64,000 nucleotides of DNA from Marinobacter alexandrii (GCF_005871205.1 NZ_SWKM01000011.1:310001-374000); one strand, 5' to 3'; numbered from the stretch's first letter, positions 39,574 to 47,819 are shown. A program made the numbers and translations. Notes: generated by a model from the letters alone, not told the origin.

Positions 39574-39923
39574 GCTGCCCTTCGGTTCGGCTTGCGCAGT
39601 AGGTCGCCATACCACCGGCTAAGCAGTTGCTGGCTGACGCTGTGCTTTTCGGACAGCTTGGGCCACGTATAGCGGGCGGTTAGCTCGGCCTGCGCCTGGT
39701 TGTACTCCTGGCGGCGATCCTGCAACCATTGATAGTCAGCGGCTGACAGGTCGGACATGGACGACGGACCCCATTTCGCCCAGGTCCAGACTGTTACGGT
39801 GGTGGTATCAAGAGCCTCGGCCAGAGCTTCTAAGCTGCGCGCCTGACAACGGATCTTGAGTACCAACCTGCGCTGCAGGTCCGACATGATGGCCGCCTTT
39901 CTTGGCGGGGGCAGGGCCTTCAC
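39570..39923 (-). CDS. HTH-containing phage protein
   Basis: 117 residues. The start (RRLVLKIRCQARSLEALAEA then LDTTTVTVWTWAKWG) reads as a helix-turn-helix with the recognition part in TTVTVWTW. GTG start at 39923 after GGAGGG. It may regulate the left operon or bind phage DNA. Confidence 0.68.
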   Translation of the reverse strand: MKALPPPRKAAIMSDLQRRLVLKIRCQARSLEALAEALDTTTVTVWTWAKWGPSSMSDLSAADYQWLQDRRQEYNQAQAELTARYTWPKLSEKHSVSQQLLSRWYGDLLRKPNRRAA

Positions 39924-40100
39924 TCAGCCCTCCACCGGCTTAAACTCGCCGTCTTTGATCGTGTACCACTTGCCGGACTTGCTCTGCAGAAGTTCGGCAT
40001 CCAAGTCCCGGTCAATGATTCGGCGGATTTCCTCGGGCTCGCTGGTGGCGTCTACGTTGGCAAACGCCTTGGCGAATTTGTCTTTGTCGTGTGCGTTCAT
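39924..40100 (-). CDS. 58-residue phage protein
   Basis: MNAHDKDKFAKAFANVDA followed by an acidic tail ending FKPVEG. GGAGGA precedes the ATG at 40100. Unknown. Confidence 0.55.
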   Translation of the reverse strand: MNAHDKDKFAKAFANVDATSEPEEIRRIIDRDLDAELLQSKSGKWYTIKDGEFKPVEG

Positions 40101-40131
40101 TGGTGGTTCCTCCGGCATATCTAGTCGCGTG

Positions 40132-40392
40132 CTAGCTCTGTTCTAGTTCACGGATAGTCATATGCATGAAGTGGTAGGTCTCATCACGCATATTGCCTGT
40201 TTCAGATATGTCGCTTTGGATTTGCCGCAGGCATTCCACAAGAGGGCCGTGACTGTTAACGCGCTTCATGATTTCTTGGCCAATCTCAGGATGGTGATCG
40301 ATCATGTCTGCGCCGAACAAAAGCGGGAAACCTTCAGCATCTACGATGTCGAAATCCTCATCGAACTTGACCGGCAATTTCAGTTTGTTCAT
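40132..40392 (-). CDS. hypothetical phage protein
   Basis: 86 residues, acidic (KFDEDFDIVDAEGFPLLFGA; helical end YHFMHMTIRELEQS). Strong GGAGGAAGG upstream. Unknown. Confidence 0.62.
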   Translation of the reverse strand: MNKLKLPVKFDEDFDIVDAEGFPLLFGADMIDHHPEIGQEIMKRVNSHGPLVECLRQIQSDISETGNMRDETYHFMHMTIRELEQS

Positions 40393-40715
40393 GCCGCCTT
40401 CCTCCAACTAATAATCGCCGCCCGAACAGTCAGCAGGCTGGTATCCACCACTGGCGGTTCGGCCTGCAGTTCTTCCAGGGTGATATGCTGCATTTCGCAA
40501 TCCCGCTTAGGCTTGCCTCCCGTCTGCCGGCCTTGAACCATCTTCGGGTACATCTGGTAGATCTCGTCCCGGTACGGCGAGTCCAGGACCGCTTTTGACA
40601 GGGTGTCCCGGGTAATGCCGATCTCCTTGGCGGCTTGTCCGAGGTTGCCGCCCTGGGCCCTTACTGCGCGCATGAGGAAGACGTGTTCTTCGGTCAGAAT
40701 GAAGCGGGGTTTCAT
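40389..40715 (-). CDS. HTH phage DNA-binding protein
   Basis: 108 residues with a helix-turn-helix around QGGNLGQAAKEIGITRDTLS. Overlaps the YqaJ gene start-to-stop. Probably a regulator of the left arm; target unknown. Confidence 0.72.
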   Translation of the reverse strand: MKPRFILTEEHVFLMRAVRAQGGNLGQAAKEIGITRDTLSKAVLDSPYRDEIYQMYPKMVQGRQTGGKPKRDCEMQHITLEELQAEPPVVDTSLLTVRAAIISWRKAA

Positions 40716-42334
40716 GCGGCCTCCCGCATAATTTCCATGGCTATGTCGTAGCCTTCCCAGTTGTCGACGCCAGCAGCGGCCAGAGCCAGATACATCTTGC
40801 TGTTTTGAACAAGCTGCTCGTATTCCTTGACGCTGAGAGTCACCGTTTCAGTCGGGTTCAACTGGGGCGCTTTTTGCTGCGCTGGCTTCTTGTCTTCTCC
40901 ATGGTGCTCGCGGCTAGACTGCTCAATCTTGGCCGTTTCAGCTTGATCTGCTTGTCGCTGCTCCTGCTCTTCCTGTTTAGCCTTCAGCGCTTCCTGATCC
41001 GCCCTGAACGCTTCCTCCTGCCGGATCTTCTCGCGCTCAGCCTCAAGGCGTTTTTCTTCTGCCTCTTTGTGCTCGGCAATGCGCATCTTCACGATGGCAG
41101 CGAAGTCGTCGGCAGGCTTGTTGGCGATCTGAGAGAGGTCGTTGAACAGGAATCGGTAGTCGGCAGCATGCTCGTCAATCTGGCGTAAGTTGCCCTGAAT
41201 TCGGTTAGCGGTTTCATGGACTTCTATCTTGGCGCGGGCCAACTCGTCGTCGCAGGCGGACTGAAGGCTCTTGATGGTTTTCTTGCCTTTCATGACCCCG
41301 GAGAAATCCGCATGAATTGGTGGCATGCATTGTTTGACCGATGCCGCCAGGTCGCCAATGCAGTTATCAAGGGCACCTTTCGACTTCTGCAGAATCTCCG
41401 AGCGAATCGCCTCCTTTCGAGACTTCACCAACTTTTCCAGGTCCAGCCGCTTCTGACGCGCCTCGGCGCTTATCGAGTCGATGGTTTTGAATAGCTCGTC
41501 AATGGTCTGGGTCTGACTAAGTGCGTGATCCTTGGCTGCGGACAGACGAGTTTCCACATCCTTGCACCACTTGACGCCTTTTTCGGCACTGGCGAAGTCT
41601 TCGTCTGTCTGTAGGTCAGTGCTTACCTTGTTGATTGCGGCGAGGGCGGTATCGCGGAACTCCTGAAGGTTGCTGGCCTTGACCATGCCCGTTAGCTCAA
41701 TGCGCAGAGCGGGCAGGGCGTCAGGGGCTTTTCCTTCGGGCTTCGGCGCATACTCGACGTGCTCGTAGTTCTTTCGGTCTTCGTCGAATTGCTTCCACCC
41801 AGCGACCAGCAAGCGGTCATCCTCTTTCTTCGGCAAAACCCAGAGGTATACGGTGCCCTCTTTGGTGCCATCCGTGACCATATACAGGCACTTCTCGGCA
41901 CCACTCACGCGAAGCTGCTGAGCGACTTGCCACTTATCGCACTCCGGCACACGGCCATCACGAACGTCTCCGGCCTTTTCCTCGTTCCACTGCTTGCACT
42001 CCCAGATGACATCCTCAAGCATCGTGATGCCGTCGAAGCTTGCGAGGAGCCAGCCGTCATCGTCGGTAGCGGTAACCGGGAACAGGTCTTCGCCAACTAT
42101 CTCCTCCGCGATTGGTCGGGCCTGGGCCTCAACTTCATGCCCCTTATCCAGGATGTTTTTCTGGAACCAATCGCCGAACTCCCGGTCGGTGCCGGTTGTC
42201 TTCATGTGCAGCAACTCGTTGCGACTCGCGTTCTTGCTGCACGCCATCATGACGCTGGCCTCGGACGCGGTGTCATGCATCCTGCGAGCGGCCAACCACT
42301 GATCGCTACCTTGAGCCATATCCAAAATAATCAT
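40712..42334 (-). CDS. YqaJ-type phage exonuclease with long coiled-coil extension
   Basis: 540 residues in two parts. Residues 1-200 are a lambda-exonuclease-like (YqaJ) nuclease: QGSDQWLAARR motif, catalytic Asp101 in LLASFDG and the Glu112-x-Lys114 pair in WECKQW. The remaining ~340 residues form a helical region with alternating charge, most clearly coiled coil from about residue 400 (AEEKRLEAEREKIRQEEAFR). It degrades the 5' strand to load the annealing protein encoded next. It overlaps the RecT-type gene by four bases, as in lambda exo-bet pairs. Confidence 0.9.
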   Translation of the reverse strand: MIILDMAQGSDQWLAARRMHDTASEASVMMACSKNASRNELLHMKTTGTDREFGDWFQKNILDKGHEVEAQARPIAEEIVGEDLFPVTATDDDGWLLASFDGITMLEDVIWECKQWNEEKAGDVRDGRVPECDKWQVAQQLRVSGAEKCLYMVTDGTKEGTVYLWVLPKKEDDRLLVAGWKQFDEDRKNYEHVEYAPKPEGKAPDALPALRIELTGMVKASNLQEFRDTALAAINKVSTDLQTDEDFASAEKGVKWCKDVETRLSAAKDHALSQTQTIDELFKTIDSISAEARQKRLDLEKLVKSRKEAIRSEILQKSKGALDNCIGDLAASVKQCMPPIHADFSGVMKGKKTIKSLQSACDDELARAKIEVHETANRIQGNLRQIDEHAADYRFLFNDLSQIANKPADDFAAIVKMRIAEHKEAEEKRLEAEREKIRQEEAFRADQEALKAKQEEQEQRQADQAETAKIEQSSREHHGEDKKPAQQKAPQLNPTETVTLSVKEYEQLVQNSKMYLALAAAGVDNWEGYDIAMEIMREAA

Positions 42335-43224
42335 GCGGTTTCTCCTTCTTCGGCTGGCTGTACATCACGCAGCGCTTGCTTCTGCTTGTCGGTCAATGCG
42401 TACTTGCTGGACATGGTGGAGATGATTTTCTCAGCAGTTTTGCGGCCTGCCTGAATGGCATCCCTTAGCTTCGGAAAACCGTCATCCCACTCTATGTCAG
42501 TCAGGGTCGGCAGTTCTGGCGCTACTTCCCGCTCCGGAGCTCGCTGTGCAACGCCCATATCCTGCTCAAAATGTTTGCCTTCCATTTCCTCGGCGGTGGG
42601 CTGCTGACCAATTTCAGGCCACCCCTTGCGCAGAGCCTGGGCCTCGGCACACTTGGCCAGTTGCGCGTAAGGGCGTTTCTTCCACATGGCATTGGGGGCA
42701 TTAACTTTGGCCGACTGCGTAGCGTAGTTTTCCAGCCAGAATTCTTTGGCGGTGTAAGGAACCCGATTGCCGCCAACGACTTTGTAGACGGTGTATTTGC
42801 ACCACTCGGGATAAGTGACTTTCACTTTGATGGGGTTGTCTTGCCAGTCGGTGCCGTCGAATTCTGCAGTGACCGGCGAACCAAACTCGGGCTCGTCGTG
42901 CCCAGCCTCATCGCCGGAGCGGCTGGCTTGGATGCGATACATGCCAATGCCTGGCATAGGAACATCACGCCAATTTTTCTGACCGCTCTGCGCATCCTTA
43001 ACCTGCATCGGTACCAGGTAAACTGGCTTCAACATAATGTCCAGCTTTCGGGCTTTGCAGTAATCGACGGCCATCAACACTGACTCAGGCTTTGAGCCTG
43101 GGTAGATCGTGCTACACAGAGCATTCCACGTCGGCTCATCAATACCCCTAACAGCCGCCCATTGGTTCTGCTCAAACCAAGCCTCGACGGCCTTCTCCTG
43201 AATGTTTGCAATTGCCTTATTCAC
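42331..43224 (-). CDS. bet: phage recombination protein Bet/RecT family
   Basis: 297 residues matching the Redbeta family of single-strand annealing proteins: YPGSKPESVLMAVDYCKARK and LMLKP-type continuation (DIMLKPVYLVPM), WKKRPYAQLAKCAEAQALRKG as the DNA-binding core. It anneals the 3' strands made by the neighbouring YqaJ exonuclease. ATGA overlap with that gene; together they make a two-component recombination system for phage DNA. Confidence 0.94.
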   Translation of the reverse strand: MNKAIANIQEKAVEAWFEQNQWAAVRGIDEPTWNALCSTIYPGSKPESVLMAVDYCKARKLDIMLKPVYLVPMQVKDAQSGQKNWRDVPMPGIGMYRIQASRSGDEAGHDEPEFGSPVTAEFDGTDWQDNPIKVKVTYPEWCKYTVYKVVGGNRVPYTAKEFWLENYATQSAKVNAPNAMWKKRPYAQLAKCAEAQALRKGWPEIGQQPTAEEMEGKHFEQDMGVAQRAPEREVAPELPTLTDIEWDDGFPKLRDAIQAGRKTAEKIISTMSSKYALTDKQKQALRDVQPAEEGETA

Positions 43225-43592
43225 GCTGCTCTCTCCCTCTGTGCCTGTTCTCGGCTCAATGTCACAATCTGTTCAAAGTCGATCCGGCCCAGCACGTCCT
43301 CGACGGCCTTAGCTCGTACTTCCTTTAAGATCCGCACGGCTTCCAGGTCGTCCTTGTCCAGCAGAGAAAAGGCCAGCTCGATTTCGTTTTCCCCGAGGTC
43401 GTAGGCGGCTTCCATAACGTCCCAGCTGGTCTTGCTGTTGGCGACAACGCCTATGCCGACCTTCTCGACGTACCGCACCGGCAGCAGGCCCAGCAGCTTC
43501 TCCCGCGCCTCCTGCTCCAGTTCCTCGGCCCGGAATTCAATCTCTGCCGCGTCGTCCTGTGCCCGTTGGTGGGCCATGTTTGAAGGGGTCAT
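43221..43592 (-). CDS. hypothetical phage protein upstream of bet
   Basis: 123 residues, helical (AEELEQEAREKLLGLLPVRY). Position right before bet suggests a recombination or host-interaction role, but the family is not recognised. Confidence 0.7.
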   Translation of the reverse strand: MTPSNMAHQRAQDDAAEIEFRAEELEQEAREKLLGLLPVRYVEKVGIGVVANSKTSWDVMEAAYDLGENEIELAFSLLDKDDLEAVRILKEVRAKAVEDVLGRIDFEQIVTLSREQAQRERAA

Positions 43593-43909
43593 GATTCACC
43601 TCTGGCTTCAGCGAGAGCGGCATTTGCTTCGCGTAAATCTTTTGCATGGCCCGGATATTCTTCAGCCACATAGGAAAGAACCCTCGCAGCATTTTCCAGC
43701 GCCTTATAAAGCCTCGGCGCTGCGGCTATCAGGTGGGCGTTGGCTCTAACCTCTTCCAAGAAGAGCCCGCCCATATCGCAGTCAGCAATGTGCCACCCAT
43801 CATCTGAAGGGGCGTCCAATCCTGATGCGTTTACGGCCCCCAAGGGCGTAAAAACGTCACCGGTGTTGTGGACAGACCAAGGCCCCGGAGTAAATTTTGT
43901 ATCACTCAC
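43589..43909 (-). CDS. phage protein of the ANAHLIAAAPxLY type
   Basis: 106 residues. FTPGPWSVHNTG near the start and ANAHLIAAAPRLYKALEN near the end are hallmarks of a very common phage protein of unknown function. The start is GTG at 43909, overlapping the upstream stop (GTGA). Confidence 0.75.
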   Translation of the reverse strand: MSDTKFTPGPWSVHNTGDVFTPLGAVNASGLDAPSDDGWHIADCDMGGLFLEEVRANAHLIAAAPRLYKALENAARVLSYVAEEYPGHAKDLREANAALAEARGES

Positions 43910-44175
43910 GCCCCACTCTCCATGCGCTGCGCCAGCGCCTCTTTGTGCATTTGCGCCAGCCTGTGCCGCAGGAAGCGCAGCTTGGGCAGGTAGGCCTCGG
44001 TGTTTCTTTGGTCGAGCAGGGTTTCGTTCCACTCAATCTCGCTCTGCGCATCGAAGACCGTGACGGTTATCTCGCCAGACCCGACCGGGGTTATATGCAC
44101 CCGGGTGCCGGTGTTCAGGTCGGTGATGTCGATGGCCAACTCAGTGATGGCCAGGATTTCTTGTTTGGGGGTCAT
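43906..44175 (-). CDS. hypothetical phage protein
   Basis: 89 residues, beta-rich start (DITDLNTGTRVHITPVGSG) with a helical end (FLRHRLAQMHKEALAQRM). Unknown. Confidence 0.68.
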   Translation of the reverse strand: MTPKQEILAITELAIDITDLNTGTRVHITPVGSGEITVTVFDAQSEIEWNETLLDQRNTEAYLPKLRFLRHRLAQMHKEALAQRMESGA

Positions 44176-44510
44176 GATTGCTCTCCAGCCGACATAATTT
44201 CGCTCATGTGCTTTCTGGCCAGCGCTCTTACTGCTTCTCGGCGCTCCTTGACGGAAAGGATTTGCTTGATGTCGGTTGCCAGCTCTGCCGCAATGTGATT
44301 GACGATCCGGTCTGCAAGCTCCGTTTCTAGGCGCTTGGCCAGTTCGGTCTTAATGCTTTCCTGATCTACGCACTGCCAGACTGACTCCATGAAGTCTTGC
44401 GGCAACTTGACTCGATTGCCGTAATCAGCCTGTATCCAGTGCCCTTTAGTAATCAGGTCAAGAATTGATTGCTCAGCCTGCTGCTGAAGCTTTTCGCCTA
44501 TGTCGCTCAT
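44172..44510 (-). CDS. hypothetical helical phage protein
   Basis: 112 residues, helical with repeated Leu/Ile heptads (IKTELAKRLETELADRIVNH). Overlaps both neighbours. Unknown. Confidence 0.68.
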   Translation of the reverse strand: MSDIGEKLQQQAEQSILDLITKGHWIQADYGNRVKLPQDFMESVWQCVDQESIKTELAKRLETELADRIVNHIAAELATDIKQILSVKERREAVRALARKHMSEIMSAGEQS

Positions 44511-44719
44511 GCCATTTCTCCTTCATGCGCAGCCAGCCAAATCTGCTGATCCATGTGTTCCAATGCCCTAGCGATCAGGGCGCTGTGGGCCTGTGCTCGC
44601 TTGTAGCGGGCTGCCAAGTACATCGTGACAACCAGCCTTCCAAGCAGATGCATCTTGTGCTGGGGCAGTTGCGCGGCCTGAGACCGAAACAACTGGCTGC
44701 TGTGGGTGTGGGTGCTCAT
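44507..44719 (-). CDS. small phage protein
   Basis: 70 residues (MSTHTHSSQLFRSQAAQLPQ; then a hydrophobic MHLLGRLVVTMYLAARYKRA). ATGA overlap with the secreted-protein gene upstream. Unknown. Confidence 0.58.
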   Translation of the reverse strand: MSTHTHSSQLFRSQAAQLPQHKMHLLGRLVVTMYLAARYKRAQAHSALIARALEHMDQQIWLAAHEGEMA

Positions 44720-45156
44720 TGCAGCGCTCCAAAAATGGCGTCCAGATCGGTGCGGACGGTGAAGACCAAAGCCTTGCCCATCACCAGCAGCGATGGCTGA
44801 ACGGCGTATTCGGTGTAGACCAGAGACGGGGCGACCATCGGGCATATCCGTCGTGATTGGTCATCCCAGCCCTTGATGCACGACCGGTATCCGTAGACCG
44901 CACCAACCGCAACACCCGCCTGCCAGTTGCCGTAATCCCAAGACCAGCGCTTAGCCGCGAACACCGAATCCTCTCCGTAGCTGTTCCGGAAATAACCGGC
45001 CATGTAAGAGCGGTATTCCAGCGCTGTCAGGTTGTGCGTTTCCTCGAACTGATCGGACGAGAAGTGCTCACTCCATGCTCCGGCATAGGCGTAGAGGCCA
45101 TCCGCGTTAGCGCCTGCTGAGGCGGCCAGCAAAGCCGCAAACATCAGGGCCTTCAT
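44716..45156 (-). CDS. secreted phage protein of unknown function
   Basis: 146 residues with a signal peptide (MKALMFAALLAASAGANA) and a mature domain rich in Tyr/Trp with two cysteines (YGYRSCIKGW and RRICPMV) that may form a disulfide. Probably periplasmic; unusual in an early operon. Family not recognised. Confidence 0.72.
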   Translation of the reverse strand: MKALMFAALLAASAGANADGLYAYAGAWSEHFSSDQFEETHNLTALEYRSYMAGYFRNSYGEDSVFAAKRWSWDYGNWQAGVAVGAVYGYRSCIKGWDDQSRRICPMVAPSLVYTEYAVQPSLLVMGKALVFTVRTDLDAIFGALQ

Positions 45157-45365
45157 GCCACACTCCTGACCGGCTCCGGCGTGTTGTCCAGCTCGTGGGC
45201 GGCGGCACTGGCGGTGACCTCTACATGGCCAACAAAGTACCGGGGGACGCCCTCGACAACCTCAACCGTGACTTTCTGAGACCATGACCATTGCTTATGC
45301 TCTGCAATCTGGCTGCACGAGTTCAGTGCCCGGTCGATCAGCTTCTTCAGTCGTTCGTAGCCCAT
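45153..45365 (-). CDS. hypothetical phage protein
   Basis: 70 residues; MGYERLKKLIDRALNSCSQI then a beta segment. ATG at 45365 overlaps the upstream stop. Unknown. Confidence 0.62.
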   Translation of the reverse strand: MGYERLKKLIDRALNSCSQIAEHKQWSWSQKVTVEVVEGVPRYFVGHVEVTASAAAHELDNTPEPVRSVA

Positions 45366-45646
45366 CACGCTGCATTCCTCCCGTACCCAATTCGGTTTTC
45401 TGCAATCCGGCGCATGACCTTGCGGCGAGTAGCGGAGATCCTTTCGTCTCGAAGGCGCAGCGTGTTGACGGCAGCCTGCTTAACTCTCCATTCGTGAAGC
45501 CGATCTTCTGGCGTTTCCGGCTCAAGCCCTGTCAGCGCGGGAGAAAAAGAGGGGGCGACTACAGACTGCCCCCTAACCAACGCTCGCAGGGTATTGCTCT
45601 TTAGCCGTGCCTGGGCACGGTGGAATTGGTAGGTGAGGGGGTTCAT
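45365..45646 (-). CDS. hypothetical basic phage protein
   Basis: 93 residues, arginine-rich (RAQARLKSNTLRALVRGQ; ERISATRRKVMRRIAENRI). Possibly nucleic-acid binding; unproven. Confidence 0.65.
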   Translation of the reverse strand: MNPLTYQFHRAQARLKSNTLRALVRGQSVVAPSFSPALTGLEPETPEDRLHEWRVKQAAVNTLRLRDERISATRRKVMRRIAENRIGYGRNAA

Positions 45647-45936
45647 GATTTATCCCCCTCTTTCTCGTATTTGCGGCCGCAAAACGCGCAGTAGTTGGCC
45701 ATAATGCTTATGGTGTCGCGCGTCATTCCTTTGGCGAAGCCGCCGCCTTTCTTCGGCTTTCGGTACTCAACTTCGACCCTCGGATTTACCGGCGAGTAGT
45801 CCGCGCCAGAGACCAGGAAGATTCGGTTTTGCCACACAAAGCTAACTTCGTCGGCGCCTTCTGGAATCTGAGGCGAAACCTTTTCTTTGACCTTTTCCAG
45901 GTATTCGCTGAAGCAGTTGCACTTGGTATCGCTCAC
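45643..45936 (-). CDS. phage protein with small cysteine motifs
   Basis: 97 residues. GTG at 45936 overlaps the stop of a tiny upstream frame. CNCF at the start and CAFCGRKYE at the end may bind a metal. Unknown. Confidence 0.65.
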   Translation of the reverse strand: MSDTKCNCFSEYLEKVKEKVSPQIPEGADEVSFVWQNRIFLVSGADYSPVNPRVEVEYRKPKKGGGFAKGMTRDTISIMANYCAFCGRKYEKEGDKS

Positions 45937-46019
45937 AGCACCACCCCCACAATCTCGTTGCGGCCAACCTGGAAGCGGAGGGCGCTGGGTGAATGGGTCT
46001 TGCAGGTTGAGTTGGTCAT
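45933..46019 (-). CDS. 28-residue first frame of the left operon
   Basis: MTNSTCKTHSPSALRFQVGR then EIVGVVL. AGAGG stands five bases before the ATG and the stop overlaps the next start (GTGA). First translated frame after the leftward promoter; may be a leader coupling ribosomes into the operon. Confidence 0.5.
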   Translation of the reverse strand: MTNSTCKTHSPSALRFQVGRNEIVGVVL

Positions 46020-46042
46020 GGTTGCCTCTAAAGCTCGTTAAC

Positions 46043-46079
46043 ATGAACCAATAATGAACCAGCGGTACAATATCGTCAA
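46043..46079 (-). promoter_or_regulatory. leftward promoter PL with operator-like repeats
   Basis: Read leftward: -35 TTGACG (46074-46079), 17-base spacer, -10 CATTAT (46051-46056). On the + strand ATGAACC occurs twice, at 46043-46049 and 46054-46060, 11 bases apart, the second overlapping the -10. AGTTCAT-like half sites recur in the cI-cro gap, so these are candidate repressor operators. Confidence 0.6.
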
Positions 46080-46110
46080 GTACCAAAAGTACATATTTTT
46101 TTTCGGGCAC

Positions 46111-46135
46111 AAAAAAGCCCGCTTAAGGGCGGGCT
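46111..46135 (-). terminator. terminator of the TagO-like gene
   Basis: AGCCCGC pairs with GCGGGCT around six bases; leftward reading gives a T-run of six. It separates the lysogeny-expressed gene from the leftward lytic operon. Confidence 0.88.
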
Positions 46136-46158
46136 GAGAGGTCACGCGGGGAGGTTAG

Positions 46159-46758
46159 CTACCAATTGCAGTTTTTTCGTAGCGGTTTTATCGCTGAATC
46201 AAGACCTGAGATTTGGAATATAGCTGTGATAGGATTTTCGTTGTATGGGGTAACTTGTGCTACAAACTGGTCAGCTTTCATTATGCGCTGCAGTGCCAAA
46301 ACAGGGCTTCGAGGGTAAAAGCTTGAAGTTTTGGTTGACGAGACATCCCATGCGCGGGTTTTAGCTTCAGAGCCACCAATTCGGGTTGTCACCTTTGGGT
46401 TGTCACTGCCAAGAAAGTCTTCCCAACTAATCCACATTTCTGTTTTATTGCTCCGGCATCTAATGAATAAAACCGGCTTCTGACCTCTGCGATTACTGCC
46501 CGACTCTGCAACTAGGCTTAATACAAGTGTCTTAGTGTCGTCTAGCGGATTTTTCTCTTCTGTAAGTTGCCAGTTTCCCGGCGCTCCGGTGGTTTTAACG
46601 GCTTTGCCAGCCGCCAGGTCGTAGCAGCCAAGACGCTTAGCATCGTTTGCAATGCCGGCGCAATCCTGCCCACCTCCGCCTTTAGCGATAGCGGTGGCGG
46701 ATATTATGGATGCGAGTATGAATGAAAACGTCGTTTTTGCTGGAATCATTGATTTCAT
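46159..46758 (-). CDS. TagO/VasI-like secreted protein, probable moron
   Basis: 199 residues with a signal peptide (MKSMIPAKTTFSFILASIIS start) and a mature domain matching VasI/TagO, a T6SS-associated family: WQLTEEKNPLDDTKTL at the start, PVLFIRCRSNKTEMWISWED in the middle, VTPYNENPITAIFQISGLDS and IKPLRKNCNW at the end. Cysteines in CAGIA, RLGCY, FIRCR and KNCNW may pair. It is downstream of the repressor on the same strand and ends in its own terminator, so it should be expressed in the lysogen. Role in a phage unknown; envelope modification or superinfection exclusion are guesses. Confidence 0.8.
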   Translation of the reverse strand: MKSMIPAKTTFSFILASIISATAIAKGGGGQDCAGIANDAKRLGCYDLAAGKAVKTTGAPGNWQLTEEKNPLDDTKTLVLSLVAESGSNRRGQKPVLFIRCRSNKTEMWISWEDFLGSDNPKVTTRIGGSEAKTRAWDVSSTKTSSFYPRSPVLALQRIMKADQFVAQVTPYNENPITAIFQISGLDSAIKPLRKNCNW

Positions 46759-46793
46759 ATTGGCCATCTCCTGAGCGAACTTACTTTATCCAT

Positions 46794-47483
46794 CTATGGA
46801 AATTTCTGCTTAGCCTCAATGACTACGCCAACTACCCTGCAATCGGAGGTGATCTCTATTACAGGGTAAGCGGGATTGAGGGGCTTTAGGTATTTTTTCC
46901 CTCCATCTATCACAAGCTTCTTGAAGGTCACCTCATCGCTGTCAATAAGCTTAGCTACAACAAGTCTGCCGTTGTCTGCATGTCCGTGGGGGTCAACCAG
47001 AATAAGAAAACCTTCAGGAACGCTGATACCTGCCTGACTTGTCATACTATCTCCAACAACTCTTAGCCAGAAACAATCAGAGTTTGCATTATCTGGTATG
47101 TCCTCCCAAGAGTCGCCGTCCCCGGGCTGCAAATAATCATTCGCCTCTGTCCACGAGCCGGCCTGAACCCACGATATAACCGGGGCTCTTTTTCTGGACC
47201 TATAACTATGAGCTGATTGAACGTTGCCGTTTGTTTTCATGGGCGGAACGCCATATTCCAGCCATTCAGCCCGGACGCTCAAGCGATCCGCTATTAGCTC
47301 CAAACTTTCTTTTCCAGGGTAAGACTCGCCGTTAATCCATTTGCTTGCTGCTTTAGGAGTAACTCCGGTGAGGCGATGGAGCATAGCTCCCGCCCCATGC
47401 TGTTTTATGCCAGCAGAGTTTAGAGCTGTTCTTAGCCTCTCCGAGAAGGCCTGCAATCTTTCGCGCTTTTCTTTATGAACCAT
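46794..47483 (-). CDS. cI: CI-like phage repressor (S24 peptidase)
   Basis: 229 residues. N-terminal helix-turn-helix (INGESYPGKESLELIADRL region) and a C-terminal LexA/S24 peptidase-like domain: WLRVVGDSMTSQAGISVPEG holds the serine and GRLVVAKLIDSDEVTFKKLV the lysine, so RecA-stimulated self-cleavage is expected. Represses lytic promoters in the lysogen. Divergent from the Cro-like gene. No good ribosome site precedes the ATG at 47483. Confidence 0.93.
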   Translation of the reverse strand: MVHKEKRERLQAFSERLRTALNSAGIKQHGAGAMLHRLTGVTPKAASKWINGESYPGKESLELIADRLSVRAEWLEYGVPPMKTNGNVQSAHSYRSRKRAPVISWVQAGSWTEANDYLQPGDGDSWEDIPDNANSDCFWLRVVGDSMTSQAGISVPEGFLILVDPHGHADNGRLVVAKLIDSDEVTFKKLVIDGGKKYLKPLNPAYPVIEITSDCRVVGVVIEAKQKFP

Positions 47484-47503
47484 TGTTTCATTTTCGCTAA
47501 TGG

Positions 47504-47533
47504 TTGCGGAATAGTCAGTTCATGTTCTAAGAT
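47504..47533 (+). promoter_or_regulatory. rightward early promoter PR
   Basis: TTGCGG (47504-47509), 18-base spacer, TAAGAT (47528-47533), directly upstream of the Cro-like gene. Weak at -35, so the assignment rests mainly on position. Confidence 0.45.
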
Positions 47534-47535
47534 GT

Positions 47536-47549
47536 ACTGAAAGTTCAGT
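47536..47549. promoter_or_regulatory. palindromic operator in the cI-cro gap
   Basis: ACTGAAAGTTCAGT, a 14-bp perfect palindrome just after the PR -10 box. A second AGTTCA lies 25 bases upstream. Likely CI and Cro binding site. Confidence 0.55.
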
Positions 47550-47561
47550 TTGGTGACCAGG

Positions 47562-47819
47562 ATGAATGTTCTGAAAAAGGCAATAGATCAAATTCCCGGA
47601 AAGGTGCCAGCCGCTGCTAAAGCATGCGGAGTTAGTGTTCGCGCTGTGTACAAGTGGGTGGATAGAGGAATGCTCCCTCGCACCGAATATACGGGCGAAA
47701 CGGACTATGCCTCGAAGTTGGCAGAAGAATCCGGGGGGGCGTTTGAAGCCGATTGGCTGAAATCGGAAATAATTCGCGACAACAAACAGTCTCGCGAAGA
47801 AGAACCTAAAGCAGCGTGA
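47562..47819 (+). CDS. Cro-like/YdaS-type DNA-binding protein
   Basis: About 85 residues. IDQIPGKVPAAAKACGVSVR and AVYKWVDRGMLPR make the helix-turn-helix typical of YdaS/Cro antirepressors. The ATG at 47562 is taken; upstream TTG/GTG in the same frame lack a ribosome site and overlap the operator. First gene rightward of PR. Confidence 0.85.
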   Translation: MNVLKKAIDQIPGKVPAAAKACGVSVRAVYKWVDRGMLPRTEYTGETDYASKLAEESGGAFEADWLKSEIIRDNKQSREEEPKAA

